Shown: positions 8,573-19,518, counted from the stretch's first letter. The stretch: 64,000 nucleotides of DNA from Pseudohongiella sp. (GCF_011050365.1 NZ_DRFV01000012.1:1-64000), one strand, 5' to 3'. Made by a program: numbers and translations. Notes: generated by a model from the letters alone, not told the origin.

Positions 8573-10015
8573 GTGTTTGACAACGTCATAAAACTATCTG
8601 ACCGAGCAATCGGTAATACAACGCGTTCGCGGGCTGTTTTGCATTCGCGCCTGGCTTTGGCGGCAGTGTTTGCCTCGTCAGTCCTGCTGGCGGCCTGTGG
8701 TCCAGCGGATACGCCCGCCACCACCACGCCTGAGCCCGCTGCCGCCGCGCCGGTAACCAGTGAGTCCGCCGCCGAAAGCGAGGCCGGGTTGATCGAGCGC
8801 GCTCGCGGTATTCACGAGCGTGTCATCGTCATGGACACTCATGTTGATATCAATACTGCGAATTTTGCACCCGATACCAACTATATTCAGGATCTCGATA
8901 CGCAGGTCAACCTGCCCAAAATGCAGGCCGGCGGTATGGATGTCGCCTGGTTCGTGGTTTACACAGGACAGGGGCCGCTCACTGACGAAGGTTTCGCAGC
9001 AGCTGAAGCCAATGCCATGGACAAATTCAGTGCAATTCAGCGTCTGGTGACTGAAATTGCACCAGATCAGATCGAACTGGCCTACACGTCGGACGATGTG
9101 CGCCGCATTGTCGACAGTGGCAAAAAGGTCGCCATGATCGGCGTGGAAAATGCGTACCCGATGGGTATGGATATCAGCAATGTGCGTCGCTACTACGAGC
9201 TGGGTGCGCGGTACGCGTCGCTGTCGCATAATGGCCACAGTCAATTTGCCGACTCCAATACCGGCGAGCGTGATGATGTCTGGCTGCACAATGGTCTCAG
9301 CGATCTGGGGCGGCAGGCCATCGCCGAAATGAACAAATGGGGCATCATCATTGATGTTTCACACCCATCGTATGAGTCCAACAAAGAAACCATTGAACTG
9401 TCGCGTGCGCCGGTGATGGCATCACATTCGTCCGCGAGGGCACTGGACCCCAGTGTCAGTCGTAACCTCTATGATGATGAGCTGCTGGCGATCCGCGACA
9501 ACGGTGGTGTGGTTCAGGCAGTTGCTTTCCGCAGTTACGTGGATTCCGAGAAGCAGCGAGCCTATGCAGAGGCTCTGCGCAATTTGCGGGCTGACGTGGC
9601 AGACGACCTCGGTTTCACCTTGCTGGAATCTGCCGACGTGCGAGCGCTGGAGCCGGCGGCACTGAATACCTATCAGCAGCAGTTGGCTGATATTAATGCG
9701 CTGGTTGCGCCCCGCATTGCCGCCGAGGTCGATGCGGTTGCCCCGCCAGTGGATGTTAGTGATTTTGTTGATCACATTGATTATATGGTGGATCTGATCG
9801 GTGCCGATCATGTTGGTATCAGTGGTGACTTTGATGGCGGTGGTGGTGTCACCGGCTGGGGCGATGCGTCAGAGACCTTCAACGTGACGCTGGAGATGGT
9901 GCGCCGCGGTTATAGCGAGGAAGACATTGCCAAGATCTGGGGCGGCAATGTGCTGCGGGTACTGGATGACGTGCAGCGAATTGCCGGGGAAATCCAGTCC
10001 GCAGAAGGCGTCTGA
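8573..10015 (+). CDS. Lipoprotein dipeptidase, peptidase family M19 (renal dipeptidase type)
   Basis: A predicted zinc dipeptidase anchored as a lipoprotein. A GTG start with a GGAGG site 8 bases upstream gives 480 residues. The lipobox LLAAC puts the acylated cysteine at residue 42, after a long positively charged leader. M19 zinc ligands are recognisable: DTHVD (His-x-Asp), MIGVENAYPMG (Glu), DVSHPS and ASHSSARAL (His). HVGISGDFDGGGG near the C-terminus is the conserved substrate-side loop. The alanine/proline/threonine-rich stretch after the cysteine is a typical lipoprotein linker. Its 3' end lies 13 bases from convergent recD. Confidence 0.93.
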   Translation: MFDNVIKLSDRAIGNTTRSRAVLHSRLALAAVFASSVLLAACGPADTPATTTPEPAAAAPVTSESAAESEAGLIERARGIHERVIVMDTHVDINTANFAPDTNYIQDLDTQVNLPKMQAGGMDVAWFVVYTGQGPLTDEGFAAAEANAMDKFSAIQRLVTEIAPDQIELAYTSDDVRRIVDSGKKVAMIGVENAYPMGMDISNVRRYYELGARYASLSHNGHSQFADSNTGERDDVWLHNGLSDLGRQAIAEMNKWGIIIDVSHPSYESNKETIELSRAPVMASHSSARALDPSVSRNLYDDELLAIRDNGGVVQAVAFRSYVDSEKQRAYAEALRNLRADVADDLGFTLLESADVRALEPAALNTYQQQLADINALVAPRIAAEVDAVAPPVDVSDFVDHIDYMVDLIGADHVGISGDFDGGGGVTGWGDASETFNVTLEMVRRGYSEEDIAKIWGGNVLRVLDDVQRIAGEIQSAEGV

Positions 10016-10028
10016 GCGATCAGCCGGG

Positions 10029-12113
10029 TCAGTGACCTTCTGCCAATGACTTGCTGTTAATGGCATGCAGGAGGCCACTGGTCCGGAAAACGCTACTGGC
10101 GACGGCTTGTGGCAAGATGTTCGGGTTATCATCAATCAGTGTGAATTGTCGGGCTGCACGGGTAATGCCAGTATAAATCAGCTCCCGTGTCAGCACCGGA
10201 TTTTCATATTGCGGTAATAACAATGCTGTATGCGCAAATTCCGAACCCTGCGACTTATGGACAGTCATCGCGAACACAGTTTCCACCGACTGCAGCCGGC
10301 TGGGGAGTATCCAGCGTACCGGCGTGTGCGGCTCGGCACCGGGGAAAGCTACTCGCAACATCAATTCCAGACCCTCTGGTACTGATCTGGGAAAGGGCAG
10401 CGTGATCCCAATATCGCCGTTCATCAGGTCAAGGTTGTAATCGTTACGTGTCACCATCACCGGGCGTCCCGCGTACCATATAGCTTCATCGCGCGGCGCT
10501 GACAGCATACCGGCGTTGCGCAGGATTGCTGCTATACGTTCATTCAAGCCCTCAACACCGAACTCGCCCTTGCGCAAAGCCGCCAGCAACTGAAACTGTC
10601 CGTGCGCCCTGATAACGCTCAGTGCCCAGGCGTCCCATTGATCCGGGTCTGCGTCGGATGCCGGGTGTTGTTGTATTCGCTGCAGATAGTGACCATAGCC
10701 AGTCTCCGCGTTGCAGATCAGGCGGGCAAACGCAGGGTCCTGAGTGCTGCTGGTTTTAAGTCTGTTCAATTCGGCGAAGCTGCCGTCAAAGAAGGCATTT
10801 AGCGCCCGGCTACCGGCGCTGGTATTAACCGCCTGAGCCAACTTTCCGATCCCCGGTATGGCACCAAAACGATGGCTGTAGCGCAACATGGTGATGGACT
10901 GGTCCAGTGCACTGCCGTTGGTGTCGATCATGGATTCGGGCACAACCTGTCCGGTGACATGTGTTATCCAGGCAGCAGTATGCGGTGTGTAGTGCGCTTG
11001 TCCGGCACGCTGGCACAGGCTGCCCAGCACGGCGCCGGCTTCGACAGAAGCAAGCTGGTCCTTGTCACCGAGCAGGATCAGGCGGGATTTTTCGGGCAGG
11101 GCGTCCAGTAACAGGGCCATGAGTTCCACGTCAACCATGGAGGCTTCATCAACTACCACAACATCTGCCGGCAGCGGATTGGCGGCATGGTGTCTGAAGA
11201 AGCGGCTGTTACGAATGGGGCCGAGCAGGCGATGCACGGTACTGACCTCACCCGATATGTCCTGCAGATCATGCTGTGCCAACTGTGACGTGATGGATAC
11301 ACTCAGACGTGCTGCTGCCTTGCCGGTGGGCGCCGCCAGCCTGATCCGCAAGAGCTGACCTGAGCTCGTCTCATGCATTTCCTGCAGCACTGCCAGCAAC
11401 TTGACTACGGTGGTGGTTTTACCGGTGCCCGGGCCTCCGGTAATGATGGCAAAACGGTTTCGTGTGGCCAGGGCGCAGGCGATCTTTTGCCAGTCGCAAT
11501 CGGTGCGTGCTTTATCGGGTTCGTCTGTGATTGCTTTGTTATGAGACAACCGGTTGAAAACGCCAGAGATGGTCTTTGCCAGTCTGTCCCCGTCAATAGC
11601 CGGTGGCGACATCAGGCGCTGCCGGATATTGATGGCCAGCGTTTGTTCGTAGTGCCAGAATCGCCGCAGATATAGCAGCGCTCTGCCACTACTGTGATCG
11701 AGCACCAGAGGCTGGTTGTTGTCGCCGATCAGAGCCGTATGTTGCAGGTCGGATAACCATTGGTCGACAGTAAGGCTTGCCAGCAACTGTTGTGGTGTGA
11801 GCGCCGGTTGGTGTGCCGGAGACTCGGGAGGCAGCGACAACGCCCGATCGGGTTCAGCCAGGCAAAACCCGATATCCAGGCAGACATGGCCATGGCCATT
11901 CTGATGGCTGGTCAACGCCGCGGCCAGCAGCAATGCAGAAGAGGCCTCCGGTACCTGCCGGTGGAGGAATACAGCGAATTCGGCGTCCAGCCAGCGTATC
12001 CAGCCTGCACGTGCCCAATCGTCAAGAATAAGCAGGAACTGCCGGGTGTCAGCCAGAACCGAGTTGCTATCAGTGGGCAATGCCGGCGTTCCGGGATCAA
12101 ACTGTGCTGTCAT
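10029..12113 (-). CDS. recD: Exodeoxyribonuclease V alpha subunit RecD
   Basis: The 5'-3' SF1 helicase subunit of RecBCD, which repairs double-strand breaks and degrades linear DNA. It has 694 residues, somewhat longer than the E. coli protein. The Walker A motif GGPGTGKTTT is near residue 225, Walker B VVVDEASMVD and motif III LLGDKDQLASVEAG follow, and the C-terminal helicase motif is VHKSQGSEF. The start codon overlaps the recB stop by one base (TGATG), so it is translationally coupled and last in the recC-recB-recD operon. Confidence 0.97.
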   Translation of the reverse strand: MTAQFDPGTPALPTDSNSVLADTRQFLLILDDWARAGWIRWLDAEFAVFLHRQVPEASSALLLAAALTSHQNGHGHVCLDIGFCLAEPDRALSLPPESPAHQPALTPQQLLASLTVDQWLSDLQHTALIGDNNQPLVLDHSSGRALLYLRRFWHYEQTLAINIRQRLMSPPAIDGDRLAKTISGVFNRLSHNKAITDEPDKARTDCDWQKIACALATRNRFAIITGGPGTGKTTTVVKLLAVLQEMHETSSGQLLRIRLAAPTGKAAARLSVSITSQLAQHDLQDISGEVSTVHRLLGPIRNSRFFRHHAANPLPADVVVVDEASMVDVELMALLLDALPEKSRLILLGDKDQLASVEAGAVLGSLCQRAGQAHYTPHTAAWITHVTGQVVPESMIDTNGSALDQSITMLRYSHRFGAIPGIGKLAQAVNTSAGSRALNAFFDGSFAELNRLKTSSTQDPAFARLICNAETGYGHYLQRIQQHPASDADPDQWDAWALSVIRAHGQFQLLAALRKGEFGVEGLNERIAAILRNAGMLSAPRDEAIWYAGRPVMVTRNDYNLDLMNGDIGITLPFPRSVPEGLELMLRVAFPGAEPHTPVRWILPSRLQSVETVFAMTVHKSQGSEFAHTALLLPQYENPVLTRELIYTGITRAARQFTLIDDNPNILPQAVASSVFRTSGLLHAINSKSLAEGH

Positions 12114-15100
12114 CAGATCACGATCTCCTGTTGCTCCGGCGCGGACTGTGCGGACTGTGCGGACTGTCCGGTGCGGAACAGCATGTCGATGGCATTTATA
12201 AATTCAAGCGCAGGCTTGTCAGCCAGCAGGCCCTGGGTCGGAGCAGCATGGCCACGCAAAAAGAAATACAGGGCGCCGCCCACATGCTTTTCATAGTCAT
12301 AGTCAGGCAGGCGGTTGCGCAACAGGCGGTGCAGGGCCAGCAGATAGATGGCGTATTGTACGTCATAACGATTGTGCAGAATTTCATGTGCCAACGCCTG
12401 TGCCGTATAGCTGCTGTCGCGCGGTCCCAGATAGTTGGACTTCCAGTCGGCAACGTAATATTGGCCCTGATGTTCAAACACCAGGTCGATAAAACCTTTC
12501 ATCATGCCGTTCAGTTTTGCCGGCAGCAGCGCCGGCCGGGCAGTGCCCGGTTGAATAAAACGTTGGCACAGTGCGTCCAGTTCCTGCACGGCTACCTGGT
12601 GGCTGGCAAACAGAAACTCCATTTCGGCCTGTTGCGCGTGAAGCGCAGTCAATTGCAAAGGGGTTTGCCCGGGCAGAGTAAATTGTGTGTTCAGAAAATC
12701 TGTTAGCCAGCTGTCTAGGCGTGATACATCGTCCTGCCAGCCACGTTGGGTGCAGCGCAGATCCAGCATCAGCCGCCGCGCCTCATCGTTGTCTACTGCA
12801 TTGGCAAACCCTTCGGCTTCTGCCCATTCCAACAGGCCATGCAGGAAGGTGCCCGGTTTGGGGCCGCGGTGAAAACCGTGCAGACCAGGTGCCTGGCGGC
12901 TAAATTCACGGCGCGCACTGTCATCGCCGGCAGACAATTGTTCGCGGACGGTCGCATGCTCTTCCTGCGCCTGGTCATCCTGTGGCGCTTCCGGTTCACG
13001 CGGGAACAGGACATTGATACGAGGATCGGCGGCACCGGTTTTTAACGCCGAGTAACTGGCTATCCACCAGTTCTCGACCGGGCTGCGATGGCACACCAGC
13101 GCCGGTTTGATAGCGCTTGCCGGTATCGCTGACGAGGCGTGAAGAAAAGCGTCCGGGTCACGGACTGTCGGTGCAGCTTTCAATTTTATATTGTCGCAGC
13201 CCTCATCCCAACGTTGCAGGGCATTGGCGACATCAATGGCTTGCAGCGGCTCACCGCCGCCCATCAGATAACCCAGGGCGCTTTTGTGGTTGATCGTTTT
13301 TGGGCTGTTGCCGATACTGATGGCCGCGGCGCCGAGCCAAAGCCCATGGCGGGCGCGTGTTAATGCGACATACAGTAGCCGCATATCTTCGGACAGGCGC
13401 TCATGGTCAGCCTGCTGCCAGGCATCCGCATCCAGCTTGCTGCCGGCGATTTCCAGTCGCCGGGTCTGTCCCTGGTCGTCACCGACGATCATTACCTGTT
13501 TGACCCGGTTGTCGATCGGTTTCAGGGCAGGCGCGAACGGCAAGCATACCAGCGGGTATTCCAGACCCTTTGCCTTGTGAATGGTGACCACGCGTATCAG
13601 ATCATTGTCGCTTTCCAGGCGTAACACTTCCTCGTCGCCCGGATTGTGTATCTGCTCAGCCAGATGGCGAATCAGGGCCTGTTCACCTTCATGCTGCACA
13701 CTGGCTTTTTGCAGGTACTCCGCCAGGTGTAGCAGGTTGGTCAAACTGCGTTCGCCGCCGCTGGCATTGACCAGACGCTGTGGCAAGCGGTGGAACTGCA
13801 TCAGTCGACGCAGCATGGGCAGCACGCCCTGGGTTTGCCAGAGCCGGTGCAATTGGCGGAACAGTTCGGTCTCCGCTTCCCACGCCAATTCATCCCGATT
13901 CAGTCGTTCCAGCCGTGTCAGTGGCAGGTCGAGTGAAGCAGTGGCCAGTGCCGCCCGCAATTTACGCTCATCCGACGGTTCGGCGCAGGCACGAAGCCAG
14001 CGCAGAACATCTGCGGCCTCGGCGCTGGCAAATACGGATTCCCGGTCAGACAGGTAGACACTGGCCAGGCCATAGACTTGCAGGGCTGCGCGGATTTCAT
14101 CAGCTTCCCCGCGATGGCGCACCAGGATGGCAATATCTTGCGGGCGCAAGCGGACAAATCCGGTGTCGGACCGGAAGCCGGTTTCAGTGTCGTGCAGCCA
14201 GCTGGCGATTTCGCTGGCGCAGCGCAAGGCGATGTCTTCGCGGAAGCGCGTCACGGCGATGGTTTCTATGCGGTCCTCAATGTCATCGCTGTCGTCACTG
14301 CTGGCACCCAGATGCCAGAGGGTGACTGCCGGTGCGGGTTTGTTACTGATCAGCAAGACTTCCTGCCGACCGTTGGCGTTTACCGGCAGAAATGGCAGTG
14401 GATCAAGATCCTCTTTCCGGAACCGGAAGGCGCCCTCGGGAAAGGCCTCGGCCTGCCGGAACAGATAGTTGATGCCGTCGACTACACCAGCGGTTGAACG
14501 ATAGTTGGTGCCCAGGTTGAAATGGCGTCCGACTGTCGCCCGACGTGCTGCCAGGTAGGTATGAATATCGGCATTGCGAAAAGAGTAAATGGCCTGTTTG
14601 GGATCGCCGATCATGATCAGGGCGCTGTCCTGCAGGTTGCTGCCGAGTTGATAGATCTTGTCAAAGATACGGTATTGCAGCGGATCGGTATCCTGGAACT
14701 CATCAATCATGGCGACCGGATAATCGCTGCGAATCTGCGCGGCCAGCTTGTTGCCGAGCGGGCCCTGCAGGGCGCGATCCAGTTGCAGCAACAGGTCGTC
14801 ATAACCCAGCTCGGCTTTTTCCTGCAGGCGCTTCTGGAGCGCTGATTCCAGCCAGCGGCGGGCATGGCTGAGCACCACGGCGCGAACGTCGGGTCCAGTG
14901 CTGTTGGCAGCCGCTTCGACCGCGTCCATCCAGTCGGCAATCGCTGCCAGTGCAGCATGTCGCGGCTGGTCCGGGGCTTTTTTACCCCCGGTCAGTTTCC
15001 ACTGATTCTGTGCGAAGCGAGGCATGCGTGCTGGTGCCTCTTCGCCCTGTGCCCAAGCGGCAAGGCTCTGTTTCAAACCAGCGAAGTCGTCCTGATTCTT

Positions 15101-15916
15101 GGCTTCAGCATAGGCGTTTTTGTTCAGTACCGGTTGCAGGGTATCGAGCAAATCTTCAAGTTCGGCGCTGCCTTGAGACCATGCATCGCGGGCGCGGTCC
15201 TGCAGGCGGGCGATTTCCTGTGCCTGTTTGGCAAAAGCAGACAGCGCTTGCTGCAGGTCGGTGATGTCCGGCAGTGCGTGGCCGGCGAACGTGAGCTCAG
15301 TGTTGGTTTTGTTTATCAGCGGCAGCACTGCATGCAGTAGCGCGTCCGGATCACCGAATTCCTGCGCAATGATATGCACAGCAGCCGCTGGCAGGACATA
15401 AAAATGCTGGCGCCAGTAGTCGCGTATCAGGTCAGCCAACATGTCCTGTTGATTGGTGACCAGGGTCTGCTGAAACAGACTGCCACTGTCGAAGGCGTGC
15501 TCGCGCAACATGCGATAACACCACCCATGGATTGTCGATACCGCAGCCTGATCCATGCTCTGTGCCGCCAGACTGAGTAAACGCGCGCACTGTGGCCATT
15601 GTCTGGTGTCATAGTCGTCGCGCAGGGCGCGCAGGACGTCGTCGCCGGTTTCTTCCGGGTTGAGAAAACAACGCGCCGCGTCCGACAGCCGGGCGCGAAT
15701 GCGGTCTTTCAGTTCCTGGGTAGCGGCGTCGGTGAAGGTGACGACAAGAATGTCTTCCGGGCTCAGTGCTCGCGGGAATGCCGACTCGTGACCGTGCTGC
15801 AGAATCAGGCGGGCGTATAACAGCGCAATGGTGAAGGTTTTGCCCGTGCCGGCGCTGGCTTCGATCAATTGACTGCCGCGCAACGGAAAGCTGCGGATAT
15901 CCAGAGGCTGGCTCAT
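12113..15916 (-). CDS. recB: Exodeoxyribonuclease V beta subunit RecB
   Basis: The 3'-5' UvrD-like helicase and nuclease subunit of RecBCD. Walker A ASAGTGKTFTI is near residues 18-28, the Walker B region contains MIDEFQDTDPLQ, and TIHKAKGLEYP is helicase motif V. The C-terminal PD-(D/E)xK nuclease domain keeps the catalytic VADWKSNYLG motif near residue 1158. Length 1267 is slightly above the roughly 1180 of E. coli. Its start overlaps the recC stop by 4 bases (ATGA). A run of CGGACTGTG-like triplets near the 3' end encodes a short QSAQSAQSA tail, a small in-frame repeat. Confidence 0.97.
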   Translation of the reverse strand: MSQPLDIRSFPLRGSQLIEASAGTGKTFTIALLYARLILQHGHESAFPRALSPEDILVVTFTDAATQELKDRIRARLSDAARCFLNPEETGDDVLRALRDDYDTRQWPQCARLLSLAAQSMDQAAVSTIHGWCYRMLREHAFDSGSLFQQTLVTNQQDMLADLIRDYWRQHFYVLPAAAVHIIAQEFGDPDALLHAVLPLINKTNTELTFAGHALPDITDLQQALSAFAKQAQEIARLQDRARDAWSQGSAELEDLLDTLQPVLNKNAYAEAKNQDDFAGLKQSLAAWAQGEEAPARMPRFAQNQWKLTGGKKAPDQPRHAALAAIADWMDAVEAAANSTGPDVRAVVLSHARRWLESALQKRLQEKAELGYDDLLLQLDRALQGPLGNKLAAQIRSDYPVAMIDEFQDTDPLQYRIFDKIYQLGSNLQDSALIMIGDPKQAIYSFRNADIHTYLAARRATVGRHFNLGTNYRSTAGVVDGINYLFRQAEAFPEGAFRFRKEDLDPLPFLPVNANGRQEVLLISNKPAPAVTLWHLGASSDDSDDIEDRIETIAVTRFREDIALRCASEIASWLHDTETGFRSDTGFVRLRPQDIAILVRHRGEADEIRAALQVYGLASVYLSDRESVFASAEAADVLRWLRACAEPSDERKLRAALATASLDLPLTRLERLNRDELAWEAETELFRQLHRLWQTQGVLPMLRRLMQFHRLPQRLVNASGGERSLTNLLHLAEYLQKASVQHEGEQALIRHLAEQIHNPGDEEVLRLESDNDLIRVVTIHKAKGLEYPLVCLPFAPALKPIDNRVKQVMIVGDDQGQTRRLEIAGSKLDADAWQQADHERLSEDMRLLYVALTRARHGLWLGAAAISIGNSPKTINHKSALGYLMGGGEPLQAIDVANALQRWDEGCDNIKLKAAPTVRDPDAFLHASSAIPASAIKPALVCHRSPVENWWIASYSALKTGAADPRINVLFPREPEAPQDDQAQEEHATVREQLSAGDDSARREFSRQAPGLHGFHRGPKPGTFLHGLLEWAEAEGFANAVDNDEARRLMLDLRCTQRGWQDDVSRLDSWLTDFLNTQFTLPGQTPLQLTALHAQQAEMEFLFASHQVAVQELDALCQRFIQPGTARPALLPAKLNGMMKGFIDLVFEHQGQYYVADWKSNYLGPRDSSYTAQALAHEILHNRYDVQYAIYLLALHRLLRNRLPDYDYEKHVGGALYFFLRGHAAPTQGLLADKPALEFINAIDMLFRTGQSAQSAQSAPEQQEIVI

Positions 15917-18900
15917 GACTCGACCTCCTCGTCAGACCGGATGTGCTCGCGATGCAGTTGCCAGTGCTGGATCAGATCCTGATACAACTCAGTGCTGTGT
16001 CTGACAAATGCACTGGTAACAGCATCGGCCCCGGATGAGGGTGCTGCGCCTGGCAGTTGGCCGCCAAGCAGGTCGGTGAAATCCGGCCACAGGCGTGACA
16101 ATGCTTCGCTGGATTGCACCTGGCCGGTAGCACTGTAGCTGCCTTCGTACTCCGTTTGCGCCGCGCTCAGAGGCGCCTTGTCAGGATCTGCAGTGAGATA
16201 CACGCAACTGGTTTTGACCTCCGCGGCCAATGGCTGTTGCAGATTCTGCCGGTACAAGGTGAGCAGTTTAACCAGTATCCGCTGCGCGGTACCGGCATCC
16301 AGTGGTGCCAGCACTTCGTTGGTGGCCGGCCCCAGCACGTGCGTGGTCACCGGGCCGTGTAACTGTGCCGCCAGATGGGCAGGCCAGTGTCGTGCCAGGT
16401 AATGCCATTTGACTTTGCTTTTTGTCTTGCCCGGACCACCGCTTTTGCCGGCCCAGATCTGGCCGCTTAACATGACGTAACGCAAGCGTCTGCCATCGGC
16501 GTTGTTGCGGACATCGGTGATGCTGTCTTCCAGTAACAGCGTGTTATCGGCAAGGCCGACCTGAACGGGCAGCGATTCTACCTCAGTACTGGCGCAGATC
16601 AGGTCATGGCAGCGCTGCAATGGTTTTATCAAGGGTTGCGTCAACGTCGTATGGTAAAGGTCCGCAAATGGCGGCATTGGCAAGCCACCCTGACGTTGTT
16701 GTTTGCTGATCAGATTGTCCAGCAAGGCTTCAATATCAAGGTCCTGTGTTGGCGCGCTGGTGCGTAAGTGCCGGTGTGCGTCGTGAATCAGTTGGTCCTG
16801 TATCTGCCATTGGCTCAGGCCATTTATGGCAAACGCCTCATGATCATCTCCGGTCAACTCATCACTGGCAAACACTACGCCCAGACGCTTTTCAAAGAAT
16901 ACTGCCGCGGGGTTGCGCAGCAGTGCGCTGAGCGCCTGCAGGCCGATGACCTGCGGTGAGTTTTCATCGGACGCTAGCCATTCAGAGCGTGTGCCCGGCG
17001 TTGTTCCGGTGTCCGGTGTCCACTCTGCGGCATAGGTCGTCAGCGTGGAACCGGCGTTGAAGTAGGCAGCGCTGAATGGCTGCAACGGATACTCGTGGGT
17101 GATGTTGTCCAGTGCCTGTTGCCCGTTGGTGACCGTGTCTTTGATATAGTCACGCAACTGCGCGACCAGCACTGACGGGGGGCGCTCGCTGTTGTCACGG
17201 ATACTGCGTCCGGCCCAGCTGATGCTCAGCGATTGGCGGGCAGACAGCAACGCCTCCAGGAACAGATATCGATCGTCTTCGCGCCGCGACCGGTCTCCCG
17301 GTCGATAGTCCTGTCGCATCAGGTCGAAATCAACAGAGGTGACCTGGCGCGGGTAGTCGCCATCGTTCATGCCCAGCAGACAGATATGTTGAAAGGGGAT
17401 GGCACGCATCGGCATCAGCGTGGCAAAGTTTACCGCGCCTGCCAGAAAACGCTGGCTCAGGTCCAGTTCGTCCAGCGACTCGAGGAAAAACTCGCTCACC
17501 ACTTCAATGGGCAAGACATCACTGAAACCGGCTTGTGCACAGGCATCCGTCCAGCTTTGCAAACGTTGTTCGGCGCGACTGATCAACATCGCGTCGCGAT
17601 CGTCTGCCGCCACAAAACATTCGTTTAGCAGGGCGCTGATGCGGGTGCTCCAGGTATGGACGTCCGCGGGCTGACGGAACAGGTGCCAGTAATGTTCCAG
17701 CACCCGCAGCAAGTGCGTGAGTTTGCCGGTTACCGCCGCACTGAGGCCGCCGACTTCGGCAAAGGGCTCAATATCCTGCCAGGCATCGCTATCGCCTACC
17801 GCGTAGCCGAGCAGCATGCGGCGCAGGCCAAAGTGCCAGGTGTTTTGCTCCAGTGCGTTCCTGTCCAGTGCGGCGGGCATGCCTTGCACGACGCGCTGCT
17901 CCGCGTTCAGACCCCAGCGTATGCCGGCACCTTCCACCCAGCGGTGTAACAGGGCTTTGTCCGCAACATCCAGGTCAAACGCTTTTTGCAGTGCCGGCAC
18001 GTCCATCAGGTCCAACAGCTCGCTGACAGCAAATCGCGACGATGACAAATTCATCAGCATGGACAGGGCCAGGTAAATCGGCGCCTGGTGGCGTTTGCCC
18101 TGGTCGGAGATGGTGAATGGTATAAAACGGTTGTCGTCACGATTGATGCGACCGAACACCGCCTGAATATGTGGCGCGAACTGATTGATGTCCGGAACCA
18201 TCACCAGAATGTCCCGGGGGCGCAAGGTCGGGTCGTTGGCGAAAAGCCCGAGCAGGTGGTCCTGCAGAATTTCCACTTCGCGCTGTGTGCTATGCGCGAT
18301 GTGAAAGCTCAGACCCTGGCCGACGTCAATGCCTGCGCTGGCGGCGCGGGCTTCGTCGATACTGCGTAAATGAAAAATGTCGCTCTGGATGCGCCCCAGC
18401 AGTGTATCTTCGCAGGGCTCTTCGAACAGATCTATGTTGAGTTTGTTGTCATGGAACATCTGTTCGTAGGCGGCGCGTTCATCATGCTCGTCGAGCAGGC
18501 GAATATAGTCGCGACCCTGTTTGCCCCAGGCTGCCAGCAGTGGGTTGCCGCGCAGAAACAGCTCATCGACCGCGCTGGTCTCGGTGATCGCTGGCAGGTC
18601 GGCCCGCGGGGATGTCCGCTTGTAAGGTTTGGCGAACAGGCGTTGTGCCATATGCGGCTCGATGATGTCGCCCCAGTAGTGCGTGCAGGGGTTGTGCACA
18701 CACAACAGTACCTGGGTGCAGCGAGCGATTGCCGCCAACACTTCCAGACTTTGGCGAGGCAACGAAGATATGCCAAACACCACCACGCGGCGTGGCAGAT
18801 TTACCGGCCGTGTCTCCGGCGTCAACGTTGTACACGCTTCCAGAAACTGCTGGTGCACCTGGGCACGACCGCTGTTGCGCGCCTCGGGAGCGATATCGTG

Positions 18901-19518
18901 CAATAACCGTCGCCATAATTCAGCCTGCCAGCTTTGTTCACCGGGGAGCGCAATCGGCTGATTATTGCGGGTAATCCGGTTTACCCCCCGGGCCCAATCC
19001 TGTAGCCAGTCAGCACGGTATATCTGGTACTGGTCCAATAGGTCGGCCAGACGCTGAGCGAGCTGGAATTGCTTGCGCTGGCTACTGTCTTCGCTGAGGA
19101 AGTGATGCAGGGCCTCAAACTCGGGTTCCGCCAGCAAGGTCGGGAGCAGACGTAACAGACGCCAGCTGAGCAGGGTCTTGTCGTAAGGTGATGTTTCCGG
19201 CAGGTTGCCCAGCACGGCACGGTAGGCCTGCCAGTGGAAACGGCCGGGCAGGCTGATATTCATGGCGGCAGCGATGCCACAGCCGGGTTCCTCGGCGTCG
19301 GCATCTGCGGCCAGCGCCAGTTTTAACCACTGGGCAATACCGTTGCTTTGCACCAGCAGGGTTTCGTTTTCCAGCGGCGTCAGCGGGTGGCGCCCCAGCC
19401 AGGTGACGGTCACCTGACGAAGCTGCTCCAGCCGGTTGCTTTGCAACACCATGAAACCCGGCTGTATGGGCACTGCAGCCGACTGCGGAGTGGTATTCTC
19501 GGTTCCTGCTGGGTTCAT
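15913..19518 (-). CDS. recC: Exodeoxyribonuclease V gamma subunit RecC
   Basis: The Chi-recognition and scaffolding subunit of RecBCD. The family N-terminus LQSNRLEQL is followed by the inactivated helicase domains; the LLVQSNGIAQWLKL and LGMNDGDYPRQ motifs are characteristic. The start at 19518 gives 1201 residues with about 22 before the first conserved residue. The site upstream is weak (ACAGGT), and 19452 is an alternative start closer to the conserved region. A longer frame to 19722 would cross the divergent methyltransferase start and is rejected. It is the first gene of recC-recB-recD and is transcribed divergently from the gene at 19667. Confidence 0.95.
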   Translation of the reverse strand: MNPAGTENTTPQSAAVPIQPGFMVLQSNRLEQLRQVTVTWLGRHPLTPLENETLLVQSNGIAQWLKLALAADADAEEPGCGIAAAMNISLPGRFHWQAYRAVLGNLPETSPYDKTLLSWRLLRLLPTLLAEPEFEALHHFLSEDSSQRKQFQLAQRLADLLDQYQIYRADWLQDWARGVNRITRNNQPIALPGEQSWQAELWRRLLHDIAPEARNSGRAQVHQQFLEACTTLTPETRPVNLPRRVVVFGISSLPRQSLEVLAAIARCTQVLLCVHNPCTHYWGDIIEPHMAQRLFAKPYKRTSPRADLPAITETSAVDELFLRGNPLLAAWGKQGRDYIRLLDEHDERAAYEQMFHDNKLNIDLFEEPCEDTLLGRIQSDIFHLRSIDEARAASAGIDVGQGLSFHIAHSTQREVEILQDHLLGLFANDPTLRPRDILVMVPDINQFAPHIQAVFGRINRDDNRFIPFTISDQGKRHQAPIYLALSMLMNLSSSRFAVSELLDLMDVPALQKAFDLDVADKALLHRWVEGAGIRWGLNAEQRVVQGMPAALDRNALEQNTWHFGLRRMLLGYAVGDSDAWQDIEPFAEVGGLSAAVTGKLTHLLRVLEHYWHLFRQPADVHTWSTRISALLNECFVAADDRDAMLISRAEQRLQSWTDACAQAGFSDVLPIEVVSEFFLESLDELDLSQRFLAGAVNFATLMPMRAIPFQHICLLGMNDGDYPRQVTSVDFDLMRQDYRPGDRSRREDDRYLFLEALLSARQSLSISWAGRSIRDNSERPPSVLVAQLRDYIKDTVTNGQQALDNITHEYPLQPFSAAYFNAGSTLTTYAAEWTPDTGTTPGTRSEWLASDENSPQVIGLQALSALLRNPAAVFFEKRLGVVFASDELTGDDHEAFAINGLSQWQIQDQLIHDAHRHLRTSAPTQDLDIEALLDNLISKQQRQGGLPMPPFADLYHTTLTQPLIKPLQRCHDLICASTEVESLPVQVGLADNTLLLEDSITDVRNNADGRRLRYVMLSGQIWAGKSGGPGKTKSKVKWHYLARHWPAHLAAQLHGPVTTHVLGPATNEVLAPLDAGTAQRILVKLLTLYRQNLQQPLAAEVKTSCVYLTADPDKAPLSAAQTEYEGSYSATGQVQSSEALSRLWPDFTDLLGGQLPGAAPSSGADAVTSAFVRHSTELYQDLIQHWQLHREHIRSDEEVES